Of a DNA stretch of 64,000 nucleotides, positions 26,474-34,669 are shown in pieces. Source of the stretch: Bacteroidetes bacterium HGW-Bacteroidetes-7 (GTDB lineage: Bacteria; Bacteroidota; Bacteroidia; Bacteroidales; UBA932); NCBI GenBank assembly GCA_002842465.1, contig PHDA01000006.1:1-64000 (forward strand), given 5' to 3'. Position 1 is the stretch's first letter. Each line of letters opens with the position of its first letter. Made by a program: the position numbers and the translations under genes. The notes under the pieces were generated by a model. It searched no databases. It was not told where the DNA came from and saw only the letters and a program-made list of their open reading frames with translations.

Positions 26474-27550
26474 TTATTTGATCTCTTTTTTAAATGCTTC
26501 GAACACCTCTTCAGGAGAAGGAACAATACCGCCCAGTCTGCCAAAAAAGTTTACAGGAACTCTACCATTCACTGCCAGTCTTACATCTTCTACCATTTGA
26601 CCGGCACTCAACTCAACAGACATCATTGTCTTTAATTGAGGTACCAACCTGTTGATCTCTGCTGTTGGAAAAGGATAGAGAGTAATTGGACGAAGCAGGC
26701 CAAGTTTAATGCCCTCTTTGCGTGCAAGTTCAACTGTACTTTCACATATTCTTGCCATGCATCCGTATGCTACAATTACATGCTCGGCATCTTCGCACAT
26801 GAAGGTTTCAAACCTAACATCCTCTTGTTCCATTTGTTTGTATTTCTGCTGAAGCTTGTAATTAAGCCTCTCATGAACAGCAGCATCAAGTGCGAGTGAT
26901 GTGATTACATTTTGCTTTCTGTCAGGAGTTTTACCGGTAGTTGCCCATTTGAAAGTTGACTTAATATAGTCATCACTCCACCTTGGTTTCATTGGTTTCA
27001 GCTCTACCTTTTCCATCATCTGACCAACAACACCGTCGGCAAGAATCATAACCGGATTTAGATATTTGAAGGAAAGATCAAACCCAAGATCAACAAAATC
27101 ATACATCTCCTGTGCCGATGAAGGGGCAAGCACTACCATTTTGTAGTCACCGTGTCCGCCGCCTTTACATGCCTGAAAATAATCACCCTGACCGGGTTGA
27201 ATAGTACCAAGACCGGGACCACCACGCACAACATTAACTACAACACAAGGCAATTCGGCTCCTGCCAAATAACTCAATCCTTCACACATAAGACTCAAGC
27301 CGGGGCTGCTTGATGATGTCATAACCTTTTTACCGCATGAGGCTCCTCCGTACAACATATTGATTGAAGAGGTCTCACTTTCTGCCTGAAGTACGACCAT
27401 ACCGGTTGTTTCCCAGGGCTTTTCCTCCATCAGGGTCTCCATAACCTCCGATTGCGGAGTAATAGGGTATCCGAAGTATCCGTCACAGCCGTTTCTTATA
27501 GCTGAGATGGCAATAGCTTCATTCCCTTTCATTAAAATGTGTTCTGCCAT
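26474..27550 (-). CDS. korA: 2-oxoacid:ferredoxin oxidoreductase, alpha subunit
   Basis: The 358-residue subunit has the pyrimidine-binding domain with GYFGYPITPQSEVMETL (the YPITP motif), GASCGKKVMTSSSSPGLSLM and RGGPGLGTIQPGQGDYFQ, followed by a transketolase C-terminal-like domain (about 245-350). Together with KorB, KorC and KorD it makes the four-subunit enzyme. The gene starts 22 bases after the ferredoxin subunit. It may accept 2-oxoglutarate or branched-chain 2-oxoacids, both products of amino-acid transamination. Confidence 0.93.
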   Translation of the reverse strand: MAEHILMKGNEAIAISAIRNGCDGYFGYPITPQSEVMETLMEEKPWETTGMVVLQAESETSSINMLYGGASCGKKVMTSSSSPGLSLMCEGLSYLAGAELPCVVVNVVRGGPGLGTIQPGQGDYFQACKGGGHGDYKMVVLAPSSAQEMYDFVDLGFDLSFKYLNPVMILADGVVGQMMEKVELKPMKPRWSDDYIKSTFKWATTGKTPDRKQNVITSLALDAAVHERLNYKLQQKYKQMEQEDVRFETFMCEDAEHVIVAYGCMARICESTVELARKEGIKLGLLRPITLYPFPTAEINRLVPQLKTMMSVELSAGQMVEDVRLAVNGRVPVNFFGRLGGIVPSPEEVFEAFKKEIK

Positions 27551-27572
27551 ATAATAATTTATTTTTTTACTG

Positions 27573-27794
27573 TTATACTTTAACCCGGTAGACTGTTATG
27601 CAGGTGTCGGGGCAAACTGTGGCGCAGTTTGTACATCCGGTGCAATTTTCAGGATATGCCATATAGGCAAAGTTATATCCTTTGCTGTTTACCTCTTTGG
27701 CTAAAGCAATGGTATTGGTGGGGCAATTTACAAGGCATACGCTGCATCCCTTGCACTTTTCTGTATCCACCACAATAGCTCCTCTAAGTGCCAT
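27573..27794 (-). CDS. korD: 2-oxoacid:ferredoxin oxidoreductase, ferredoxin-type delta subunit
   Basis: The 73-residue protein carries two 4Fe-4S motifs, CKGCSVCLVNCP (about 14-25) and CTGCTNCATVCP (about 51-62). It is the electron-exit subunit for the adjacent alpha/beta/gamma complex and the first gene of the operon. The eight Cys and spacing are complete. A candidate -7 element lies 32 bases upstream. Confidence 0.93.
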   Translation of the reverse strand: MALRGAIVVDTEKCKGCSVCLVNCPTNTIALAKEVNSKGYNFAYMAYPENCTGCTNCATVCPDTCITVYRVKV

Positions 27795-27826
27795 TTTAAA
27801 TTTGTGATTAAGTTTATAATTATTTA

Positions 27827-27834
27827 CAAAAATA
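27827..27834 (-). promoter_or_regulatory. -7 element for the korDABC operon
   Basis: TATTTTTG on the minus strand fits TAnnTTTG and lies 32 bases before the korD ATG. The surrounding gap is very AT-rich, so a chance match is possible. No good -33 element is visible. Confidence 0.4.
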
Positions 27835-27881
27835 TAATATTATATCTAAAAGTGAAAGCATTTTGGATAAAAAAGATATAA

Positions 27882-28049
27882 TTATTTAGAAAAATATTTA
27901 AATCCGTTATATGCCTCATCAATTATAAAACGCCATCGGACAATAATACCTATTATGACAATCAATAATATAACAATAAAACCCCTGGTCACAGGAGTGA
28001 ATTCATTCCATTTTATGAGCAAACTGTTAAATCTGGTTTTAATGGTCAT
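27882..28049 (-). CDS. Small single-pass membrane protein, unknown function
   Basis: The 55-residue reading frame starts at an ATG one base after the acyl-CoA ligase stop (MTIKTRFNSLLIKWNEF). It has one strongly hydrophobic segment (about 19-34, GFIVILLIVIIGIIV) flanked by basic residues. The coupling to the ligase gene and the clear membrane segment support a real gene. The ORF-track start at 28088 would overlap the ligase and is less likely. I do not recognise a family. It might anchor or regulate the ligase or be unrelated. Confidence 0.55.
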   Translation of the reverse strand: MTIKTRFNSLLIKWNEFTPVTRGFIVILLIVIIGIIVRWRFIIDEAYNGFKYFSK

Positions 28050-28050
28050 T

Positions 28051-30114
28051 TTAATTCTTGATTTGTTTTTCAATACGTATTCTTGCATCTACGGCAATAA
28101 CCTGCTTGGAGTTTCCAAGAAGAGGATTGAGGTCCATTTCAAAGATTTCAGGTGCAAAATTACATAATGCAGAGACTCTTCTTATCGCTTCACTAAAGAG
28201 GAACTCATTAACGCCCTCCTGGCCTCTGCTCCCTTTTATCAGTGAATAGCTTTTTAAATTCTGAATCATCTCAGATGCCTCTTGTTTTGAAACCGGGTTT
28301 AGCGAAGTGTTTACATCTCCCAATGCTTCAACGAAAATACCTCCTAGACCACACATTATAAGATGTCCGAATTTATCCTCTCTTTTGGCGCCTATGAAAA
28401 TCTGTGTTCCGGAAAGCATCGGCTGAATAAGAACAGCAGTTGTCTCGTCAATTTTCATCATCCTGTTAAATTCAATAACAAGTGTCTCTTCATCTGTTAC
28501 ATCCAGCACAACTCCTCCCACATCGGATTTATGAACAGGACCGACTACCTTCATAACCAAAGGATATCCAATCTCCTTAGCTCCTTTTCTAAGTTCGCTT
28601 TCAGTTTTAACCACTATCTCTTTTGCACGAGAAATACCTGCAGCATCAAGTAATATCTGAACATCCTCAGGATTTAGGTATCCATCGGAGGCGTTATCGA
28701 TAACAGATTTAATCATTTTTGTGTCAACAGGAGGGAGGTCAAATTTGTCCGGATTGGCCTTCTGGTTTAAAACCTTGGCAAGAGCCGAGCCAAAAGCAAC
28801 CTCATCAGGGAAAGAGATACCTCCTTTATTCTGGAAATGTTCTATTTCATCTTTAACATTTACCACCGAAGGCATAATGGGGTAAATTGGCTTTTTTGAA
28901 CTTTTAATTTTGTCTAACAGAACATCGTAAACATCATACACAGTTGTAAGGCCTGGAGATCCAAAAATTACAGCCATTGAGTCCACATCAAAATCTTTTT
29001 CACAGGCATCAATGATATCAGAGAGTTGAGCCGCTGTACCGGTAGCTAGAAAGTCCACCGGATTTGAGACAGATGATCCCGGGAATAGCTTCGAAAGCAG
29101 TACATCAGCTTTTGGTCCTGAAATTTCAGGAATTTCAATTCCGCCGGCTGAGAGCACATCTGTAAGCATAACAGCAGGTCCGCCGGCATGTGTAATTATT
29201 GCTATCTTCTTCCCCTGTGGTTTAGGGTACATCAGAACTGAAGCAACTGTTACAAGTTCGGTTCTGCTGAAGCATCTGATAATGCCAGCCTTACTGAATA
29301 GTGCCGAAACTGCTTTATCGGGGCTTGCAAGAGCACCTGTATGAGATGATGCTGCCCTGCTGCCTGCCTCACTGTAACCAGATTTGACTGCAGCAATTTT
29401 AGCCCCCTTTTTAATAAGTGACTGTGAATGTTTAAGCAGCTTCTCAGGTTTGTTAATGCTTTCAATATATAATAGCTTAACAGGAGAGCTTTTCCCATGG
29501 ATATATGTATTATCAAGATATTCAAGAATATCTTCCACTCCAAGTTGAGCGCTGTTACCTACAGAGAAAACAGAAGAAAATGTAAGACCAAGTTCAATAG
29601 AGGCTTCGATAATAAATACTGCTGTAGCTCCTGAACCGGAGATAATATCAGCACCCATTGGGTTTAATCTCGGAATAGGCTTTGTAAAAACACCTGAGTA
29701 GCCAGGGGTCAGAACGCCTATGCAATTTGGACCGATAAGAGATGCTCCTGCTTTGTTTACAATCTTTACAATCTCCATCTCCAGCAGTGCTCCTTCACTA
29801 CTCGACTCATGAAAACCAGAGGAGTAAATTATTATGGCTTTACACGCCTTTTTATTGCAAAGAGTCTTAACTGCAGAAACACACATCGAAGCCGGAATCG
29901 CCAGAATTGCAAGATCAACCTGCGGGAGTTCATCAACTGTCGAATAACTTACAACTCCCTGAACGTTTTCAGATTTTGGATTAACAACATATAAATTTCC
30001 TGAAAACTTAGTCTCTATTAGGTTTTTAAGCACGTTACCACCTGGTTTGTGCGTATCTTCAGAACCTCCGACTACTACTATGCTTCTGGGAGAGATAAGC
30101 TCTTTTGTGATCAT
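28051..30114 (-). CDS. Acetate--CoA ligase (ADP-forming), fused alpha-beta type
   Basis: The 687-residue enzyme converts acyl-CoA, ADP and phosphate into the free acid, CoA and ATP. The N-terminal CoA-binding part has VVGGSEDTHKPGGNVLKNL and GPNCIGVL. The phosphohistidine site is SSHTGALA (about residue 260). The C-terminal ATP-grasp part includes YPLVMKVVGPVHKSDVGGV, followed by a VLIQPM segment. It lies just upstream of the korDABC operon on the same strand, so acyl-CoA from 2-oxoacid oxidation could be used for substrate-level ATP synthesis. The alpha and beta subunits, separate in some archaea, are fused here. Confidence 0.93.
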   Translation of the reverse strand: MITKELISPRSIVVVGGSEDTHKPGGNVLKNLIETKFSGNLYVVNPKSENVQGVVSYSTVDELPQVDLAILAIPASMCVSAVKTLCNKKACKAIIIYSSGFHESSSEGALLEMEIVKIVNKAGASLIGPNCIGVLTPGYSGVFTKPIPRLNPMGADIISGSGATAVFIIEASIELGLTFSSVFSVGNSAQLGVEDILEYLDNTYIHGKSSPVKLLYIESINKPEKLLKHSQSLIKKGAKIAAVKSGYSEAGSRAASSHTGALASPDKAVSALFSKAGIIRCFSRTELVTVASVLMYPKPQGKKIAIITHAGGPAVMLTDVLSAGGIEIPEISGPKADVLLSKLFPGSSVSNPVDFLATGTAAQLSDIIDACEKDFDVDSMAVIFGSPGLTTVYDVYDVLLDKIKSSKKPIYPIMPSVVNVKDEIEHFQNKGGISFPDEVAFGSALAKVLNQKANPDKFDLPPVDTKMIKSVIDNASDGYLNPEDVQILLDAAGISRAKEIVVKTESELRKGAKEIGYPLVMKVVGPVHKSDVGGVVLDVTDEETLVIEFNRMMKIDETTAVLIQPMLSGTQIFIGAKREDKFGHLIMCGLGGIFVEALGDVNTSLNPVSKQEASEMIQNLKSYSLIKGSRGQEGVNEFLFSEAIRRVSALCNFAPEIFEMDLNPLLGNSKQVIAVDARIRIEKQIKN

Positions 30115-30131
30115 ATTTTAAATTTTGATTG

Positions 30132-30139
30132 CAAAAATA
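30132..30139 (-). promoter_or_regulatory. -7 element for the ADP-forming ligase gene
   Basis: TATTTTTG on the minus strand fits TAnnTTTG, 17 bases before ATG 30114, in the 55-base gap after the radical SAM gene. No strong -33 element is visible. Confidence 0.4.
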
Positions 30140-30169
30140 TAAAAAAGTAACTAAATTAAGCCATATTGC

Positions 30170-31804
30170 TTATAATATTTCAATAAAATTTGAAATTGGT
30201 TTATAACTGTTAATTGTTTTACTAAATATAAACCAAATTCGCTCTTTATCCAAATTAAAATATTTGTAATAATAATCTCTACTGTCACTTCGAAAAACAG
30301 GATTTATTATTATGTCACCAAATTTCCAGTTTTTTAGAAGTCTGCCAGGTCCTTTGTGATGAGAATAGCCACTTCTAATCCACTCTTTAACAATACAATC
30401 ATGTGAATTTTTGAAGTAATTCAAACAAAAATTCCATAATAGAAGTGCCCTTTTTTCGGCACCTGAGTTATAATCAAAGTTAGCATTATCATAAAATTCA
30501 ATTAACAGTTCAAGAAAATTCTCATTCTCACTGCACAATTTTACAAAACTCTCTTTCAAAATTTTGCCATTAAAGAATATATCTAAAATTTTTGATAAAG
30601 TATCTGCCTTTTTCAGTTCTTCAAATGAGGTATGACTTGTCTGAAGAACCTCATATGGAGGGAGAGGTGAATAGCAGATGTCATATTTAAAGGCCTCATC
30701 TCTTAATTTTGTTCCAGGTAGTAATTTTAAAGATTCGAGCTGAATCTCCTCCGGGTTTAATAATATCAATTCCCGGACATCGCGCTTCAGCCGATCGAAG
30801 GTATAAAAGGGAAGCCCTGAAATAAGATCTGTGTGGATTTCAAATGGTGTGTCTCGCACCAAAAACCTGAGACCTTCGAATGAAGAGTCTGCATCTCCCG
30901 ATCGATTACACTCTGAAATGACTTTATTGTCAAGGCTTTGCATGCCAGCCTCAATGTGCAAAAGATCTGGTGGCAGGCTCAAAAGAGAATCCTTAATTTC
31001 TTCATTTAGAAGAGATGGATGAATCTCCAAGTGAAATTTTATATCGGGAGAGTATTCGGCAAACAGATTTAGAAGAGAGATTGCCCGTTTTGAATTGGAA
31101 TTAAAGGTTCTGTCCAGAATTCTAACCTCTTTTACTCCTCTTTCCCTAACTTTATTTAACCTCTTCCTTAATAAAGAGACAGGAATATTGTCAATTTTTC
31201 TTCCGGTTCCACTTATACAGAAAGAGCATCTGTTAAAACATCCTCTGGAGGTCTCAATTTGAACGAATGGCCTTTCCCATTCAAAAAATGAAGAGCTTTC
31301 AGGCACTTCAACAGCAGAAAAATCACTAACCTCAGCAATGTCATTATCACAATAGTTTCCTTTTTTATCAATGTGGCAAAAACCCGGAAGAGTTCTCCAC
31401 TCATGATCATTGGAGAATTTCTCAATAAACAGAGGAAAAACCTCCTCGCCCTCACCCCTAAAAACCGCATCAATAAAGCTATTGCGTAACAAATATTCAT
31501 AGTTGTTACCCAGAAATTCAGGTCCTCCCAGAATTATTGAGGCATCTTTCAGGAGGGCTTTAGATCTTATCAGAAGAGAGTATAGGTAATTGTGGTTGAA
31601 AAGCCATGCGGTTGAGAGAATAAGATTTGGATTAAATTCAAAAATTTCTCCAATATATGATGAGATGTCCCTGTTAATTGTTCCGGATATGACCTTCCAC
31701 TCAATTTTTGACCTTTCGGATTCCCTTAACTGTGCATCAAGAGCGGGAATTGCGAGAGATGTGTGAGAATAGGAAGAGTTTATGTTTAACCAGAGAATTT
31801 TCAT
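30170..31804 (-). CDS. B12-binding-domain radical SAM protein with DUF4080
   Basis: The 544-residue protein has an N-terminal cobalamin-binding-like Rossmann domain (LWLNINSSYSHTSLAIPAL), a radical SAM core with the cluster motif RGCFNRCSFC (C-x3-C-x2-C) and a C-terminal DUF4080 region. The B12-domain motif DxHxxG is not evident, so cobalamin binding is uncertain. The family's substrate is unknown. Such enzymes split S-adenosylmethionine and usually release 5'-deoxyadenosine, which matters here because the divergent operon next door encodes a likely 5'-deoxyadenosine/MTA salvage route. The gap between the two starts is 91 bases. Confidence 0.87.
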   Translation of the reverse strand: MKILWLNINSSYSHTSLAIPALDAQLRESERSKIEWKVISGTINRDISSYIGEIFEFNPNLILSTAWLFNHNYLYSLLIRSKALLKDASIILGGPEFLGNNYEYLLRNSFIDAVFRGEGEEVFPLFIEKFSNDHEWRTLPGFCHIDKKGNYCDNDIAEVSDFSAVEVPESSSFFEWERPFVQIETSRGCFNRCSFCISGTGRKIDNIPVSLLRKRLNKVRERGVKEVRILDRTFNSNSKRAISLLNLFAEYSPDIKFHLEIHPSLLNEEIKDSLLSLPPDLLHIEAGMQSLDNKVISECNRSGDADSSFEGLRFLVRDTPFEIHTDLISGLPFYTFDRLKRDVRELILLNPEEIQLESLKLLPGTKLRDEAFKYDICYSPLPPYEVLQTSHTSFEELKKADTLSKILDIFFNGKILKESFVKLCSENENFLELLIEFYDNANFDYNSGAEKRALLLWNFCLNYFKNSHDCIVKEWIRSGYSHHKGPGRLLKNWKFGDIIINPVFRSDSRDYYYKYFNLDKERIWFIFSKTINSYKPISNFIEIL

Positions 31805-31869
31805 TTTTATTGTAAAGTTACTTAATTATCCTACAGAGAGTTTTTTTTAAATATTGGCTCAAAAATGAT

Positions 31870-31877
31870 TATTTTTG
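31870..31877 (+). promoter_or_regulatory. -7 element for the nucleoside-salvage operon
   Basis: TATTTTTG fits TAnnTTTG and lies 18 bases before ATG 31896, in the divergent gap with the radical SAM gene. A TTG at 31854-31856 is only 13 bases away, too close for the usual -33 spacing. Confidence 0.4.
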
Positions 31878-31895
31878 GAAAATTTTAAAAATTAA

Positions 31896-33152
31896 ATGAA
31901 GAAATCAATATTAATTAGAAATATAACACTAGACGATAAAGTCACAGACATTTTTATTAATGGTGATACAATCGAAAAGATTTCAGAGAGAATCGATGTT
32001 AATGCAGACAAGGTTATTGATGGTAAAAACAAGACAATCATACCAGGTTTTGTCAACATGCACACACATGCTGCAATGACATTGATGAGAGGCATTGGTG
32101 AAGATATGCTCTTAATGGATTGGTTATACAAGAAGATTTGGCCTACAGAAAAAAAACTGAATGATGAGATGGTTTACTGGGGTACAAAACTAGCTTGCCT
32201 TGAGATGTTAAAGACGGGTACAACTTGCTTTAACGACCAGTACTGGAGCCTTTCACATGCCGTGAAGGCAGTTTCGGAGATGGGACTTCGTTCTGTACAA
32301 CCTTTTGTGATTCTTGACCTTTTTGATAAGGAGCGTTGGAGTAAAATAAAGGAAGATTGTCAAAAAGCTTACGAAGAGTCTGCGGGATGGAATGAAATTA
32401 ATCGTTTTGCAATTGGTTTGCACTCACCATACAGCGTCTCTGAGGAGATGCTGGTTTGGGGAGCTGAGTTTGCAAAATCGAAGGGGTTACTCGTGCACAT
32501 TCATATCTCCGAAACCAAAGGAGAAAACGAAGATTCAATAGCCAAACATGGGCTTACGCCAACAAAATATCTTGACAGCCTGGGTGTTCTGGGGCCAAAT
32601 ACAATTGCAGCCCACTGTCTCTGGATTGATGATCAAGATATGGAGATACTTGCAAAAAGAGATGTTAAGGTTGTTCACAACATTAACTCCAATCTTAAAA
32701 TTGCATCGGGATATAAATTCAGATATAACGAATTTCGCGATGCCGGTGTGACTGTAACACTGGGAACTGACGGTTGTGCATCTTCTAACAACCTTGACAT
32801 GATTGAAACCATGAAGACAACTGCCCTTCTCCAAAAAGGGTGGAGAGGTGATCCAACAGCTATGCCTCTAAATGAACTTATGGATCTCACAACAAAAAAC
32901 GGAGGAATTGCTCTGGGGCTTAATACCGGAGTTATAAAAGAGGGGGCATTGGCAGACCTTACAATAATAGATACAGACTCTTATGCCTTTACACCAAATA
33001 TTAGTTTCTATGCAAATCTTATCTATTCTGCAAATAGTTCGTGCGTAGATACTGTGATTTGCAACGGTAAAGTATTGATGGAAAAAAGGTTAGTTGCAGG
33101 AGAACACGAGATACTAGATAATGTTAACAGACTTTATAAGAAGTTATTATAA
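31896..33152 (+). CDS. mtaD: 5-methylthioadenosine/S-adenosylhomocysteine deaminase-type amidohydrolase
   Basis: The 418-residue amidohydrolase has the metal and catalytic motifs NMHTHAAMTLMRG, HIHISET, AAHCLW and GTDGCASSNNLDM, and MRGIGEDMLLMDWLYKKIWP, typical of MTA/SAH deaminases and the related 5'-deoxyadenosine deaminase (DadD). It would turn MTA, 5'-deoxyadenosine or SAH into the inosine analogue. It leads an operon with a PNP-type phosphorylase, a class II aldolase and MtnA, which fits MTA or 5'-deoxyadenosine rather than SAH. Family members are promiscuous, so the true substrate needs an assay. Confidence 0.87.
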   Translation: MKKSILIRNITLDDKVTDIFINGDTIEKISERIDVNADKVIDGKNKTIIPGFVNMHTHAAMTLMRGIGEDMLLMDWLYKKIWPTEKKLNDEMVYWGTKLACLEMLKTGTTCFNDQYWSLSHAVKAVSEMGLRSVQPFVILDLFDKERWSKIKEDCQKAYEESAGWNEINRFAIGLHSPYSVSEEMLVWGAEFAKSKGLLVHIHISETKGENEDSIAKHGLTPTKYLDSLGVLGPNTIAAHCLWIDDQDMEILAKRDVKVVHNINSNLKIASGYKFRYNEFRDAGVTVTLGTDGCASSNNLDMIETMKTTALLQKGWRGDPTAMPLNELMDLTTKNGGIALGLNTGVIKEGALADLTIIDTDSYAFTPNISFYANLIYSANSSCVDTVICNGKVLMEKRLVAGEHEILDNVNRLYKKLL

Positions 33153-33177
33153 CAGAAATTGATTAAATAACAGGGAT

Positions 33178-34005
33178 ATGGAATTAGATATTCTAAAAAG
33201 AATTGAAGAGGCTGCTCAATTTGTGAAATCAAAAATTGGCAGTAATAAACCATTTGCAGGAATAATCCTCGGCAGCGGTTTAGGAGAACTTGCAGAAATA
33301 ATTGAAAATAAAACGGTTATACCATACAGTCAGATACCCCACTTTGCCACATCTACTGCGGTTGGGCATAAAGGTAACCTGATTGCCGGCCTTTTGGGAG
33401 GCAAATTTGTAATTGCTATGCAGGGCAGATTTCACTATTATGAAGGGTACGGAATGGATCAGGTAACCCTTCCTGTTAGAGTTATGAAGGTGCTGGGAAT
33501 ATCTTATCTTTTTGTATCTAACGCGGCCGGAGGGGTAAATGAGAAATACAGGGTAGGGGATTTGATGATATTAAAAGACCACATTAACCTTATGCCAAAC
33601 CCGCTAATCGGAAAGAACCTTGATAATTTTGGGCCAAGATTTCCTGATATGACACGCCCTTACGATCTTAAATTGATTTCAAAGGCAGAAGAGATAGCGG
33701 CAAGTAACAATATTTTGGTTCACAAAGGGGTATATCTTGCCGGAACCGGACCAACTTATGAAACTCCTGCCGAATACTCATTTTTCAGAGCAATTGGAGC
33801 CGATGCAGTAGGAATGTCAACCGTTCCGGAGGTTATTATTGCAAGACATTCATCAATACCGGTTTTTGGTGTCTCTGTAATCACAAACGAAGCATTCAGC
33901 TTTGCCGAAGACTTTGTTAATGATGGAGATGATGTTGTAGATGCTGCAAACAAGGCAGCAGATAAAATGACTAAACTCTTTACTGAACTGATATCTGTAC
34001 TCTAA
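33178..34005 (+). CDS. PNP-family phosphorylase, likely for 5'-methylthioinosine / 5'-deoxyinosine
   Basis: The 275-residue protein is a trimeric purine nucleoside phosphorylase: phosphate loop LGSGLG (31-36), RFHYYEGY (84-91), SNAAGG and GPTYETPAE. Asn237 (ITNEA) is at the place of human PNP Asn243, which selects 6-oxopurines; MTA phosphorylase has Asp there. The His that binds the ribose 5'-OH in PNP (His257, NHEEV) aligns with Gly250 (DGDDV), suggesting tolerance of 5'-deoxy or 5'-methylthio groups. Placed after a deaminase and before an aldolase and MtnA, it would release ribose-1-phosphate analogues. Ordinary inosine/guanosine phosphorylase (punA) remains possible. Confidence 0.83.
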   Translation: MELDILKRIEEAAQFVKSKIGSNKPFAGIILGSGLGELAEIIENKTVIPYSQIPHFATSTAVGHKGNLIAGLLGGKFVIAMQGRFHYYEGYGMDQVTLPVRVMKVLGISYLFVSNAAGGVNEKYRVGDLMILKDHINLMPNPLIGKNLDNFGPRFPDMTRPYDLKLISKAEEIAASNNILVHKGVYLAGTGPTYETPAEYSFFRAIGADAVGMSTVPEVIIARHSSIPVFGVSVITNEAFSFAEDFVNDGDDVVDAANKAADKMTKLFTELISVL

Positions 34006-34665
34006 ATGGCCATAATTCCCGAAAGATACACCCAAGCTGCAAAACAACTTGCAACATTTTCGCATTTGCTTTATCAAAAAGGATTTGCAGATGCAAACGG
34101 GGGTAATCTCTCGGTTAAACCAGACGAAAACATCATTATTACAACACCCACACTTGAATCAAAAGGGACCCTTAAGTATGGAGATATGGTAATAACTGAC
34201 AATAATGGCAACCATTTGTATGGTTCAAAAAGAGCCTCATCTGAACTTACTTCTCACCTTGCAGTGTACAGAGCTAACCCAAAAGCAGGGGCAGTAATCC
34301 ATTCGCACCCTCCTTATGTTTGCTCCTATGTTTACACAAGGTGTACACCTCTCTTAGACTCAAGCCCCGAAACCCTAATATGGACAGGGGAGGTGTGTGA
34401 TATTCCTTTTATTATGCCCGGATCGCAAGAGTTAGCGGAAAAACTGCAACAAGAGTGTCAAAACAAACATGTTGTATTACTTAGAAATCATGGCCTTATT
34501 ACATGGGGCGGAAATTTAAGAGAGGCATGGTGGAGAACTGAAGTATTTGAACACCATTGTAAAATTTCACACCTAATACAAGTTAGGGGAGATAGTCAGG
34601 TTGCACTTGGAAAAGAGGCGGTAAAACGTTTGAATGAACTAAGAAAAGATTTTTTAAAAAAGTAG
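34006..34665 (+). CDS. Class II aldolase, candidate 5-(methylthio)ribulose-1-phosphate aldolase
   Basis: The 219-residue protein is a zinc-dependent class II aldolase: ANGGNLS, a substrate/catalytic-Glu segment SSELTSH (about 76-82), zinc His in VIHSHPPY and a third His in LRNHGLITWG. In the shunt of MTA or 5'-deoxyadenosine salvage this family splits the ribulose-1-phosphate analogue to DHAP and an aldehyde. The related dehydratase MtnB shares the fold and also works after MtnA, so the reaction is not certain, but no mtnC, mtnD or mtnW gene is in the window. Its ATG follows the phosphorylase stop with no gap. Confidence 0.8.
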   Translation: MAIIPERYTQAAKQLATFSHLLYQKGFADANGGNLSVKPDENIIITTPTLESKGTLKYGDMVITDNNGNHLYGSKRASSELTSHLAVYRANPKAGAVIHSHPPYVCSYVYTRCTPLLDSSPETLIWTGEVCDIPFIMPGSQELAEKLQQECQNKHVVLLRNHGLITWGGNLREAWWRTEVFEHHCKISHLIQVRGDSQVALGKEAVKRLNELRKDFLKK

Positions 34666-34669
34666 TTCA

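Noticed and set aside
34006-34665. Calling the class II aldolase MtnB (methylthioribulose-1-phosphate dehydratase)
   Set aside because: MtnB shares the fold, but no mtnC, mtnD, mtnK or mtnW is present and the gene set is complete for an aldolase-type shunt. I keep MtnB as a stated alternative, not the main call.
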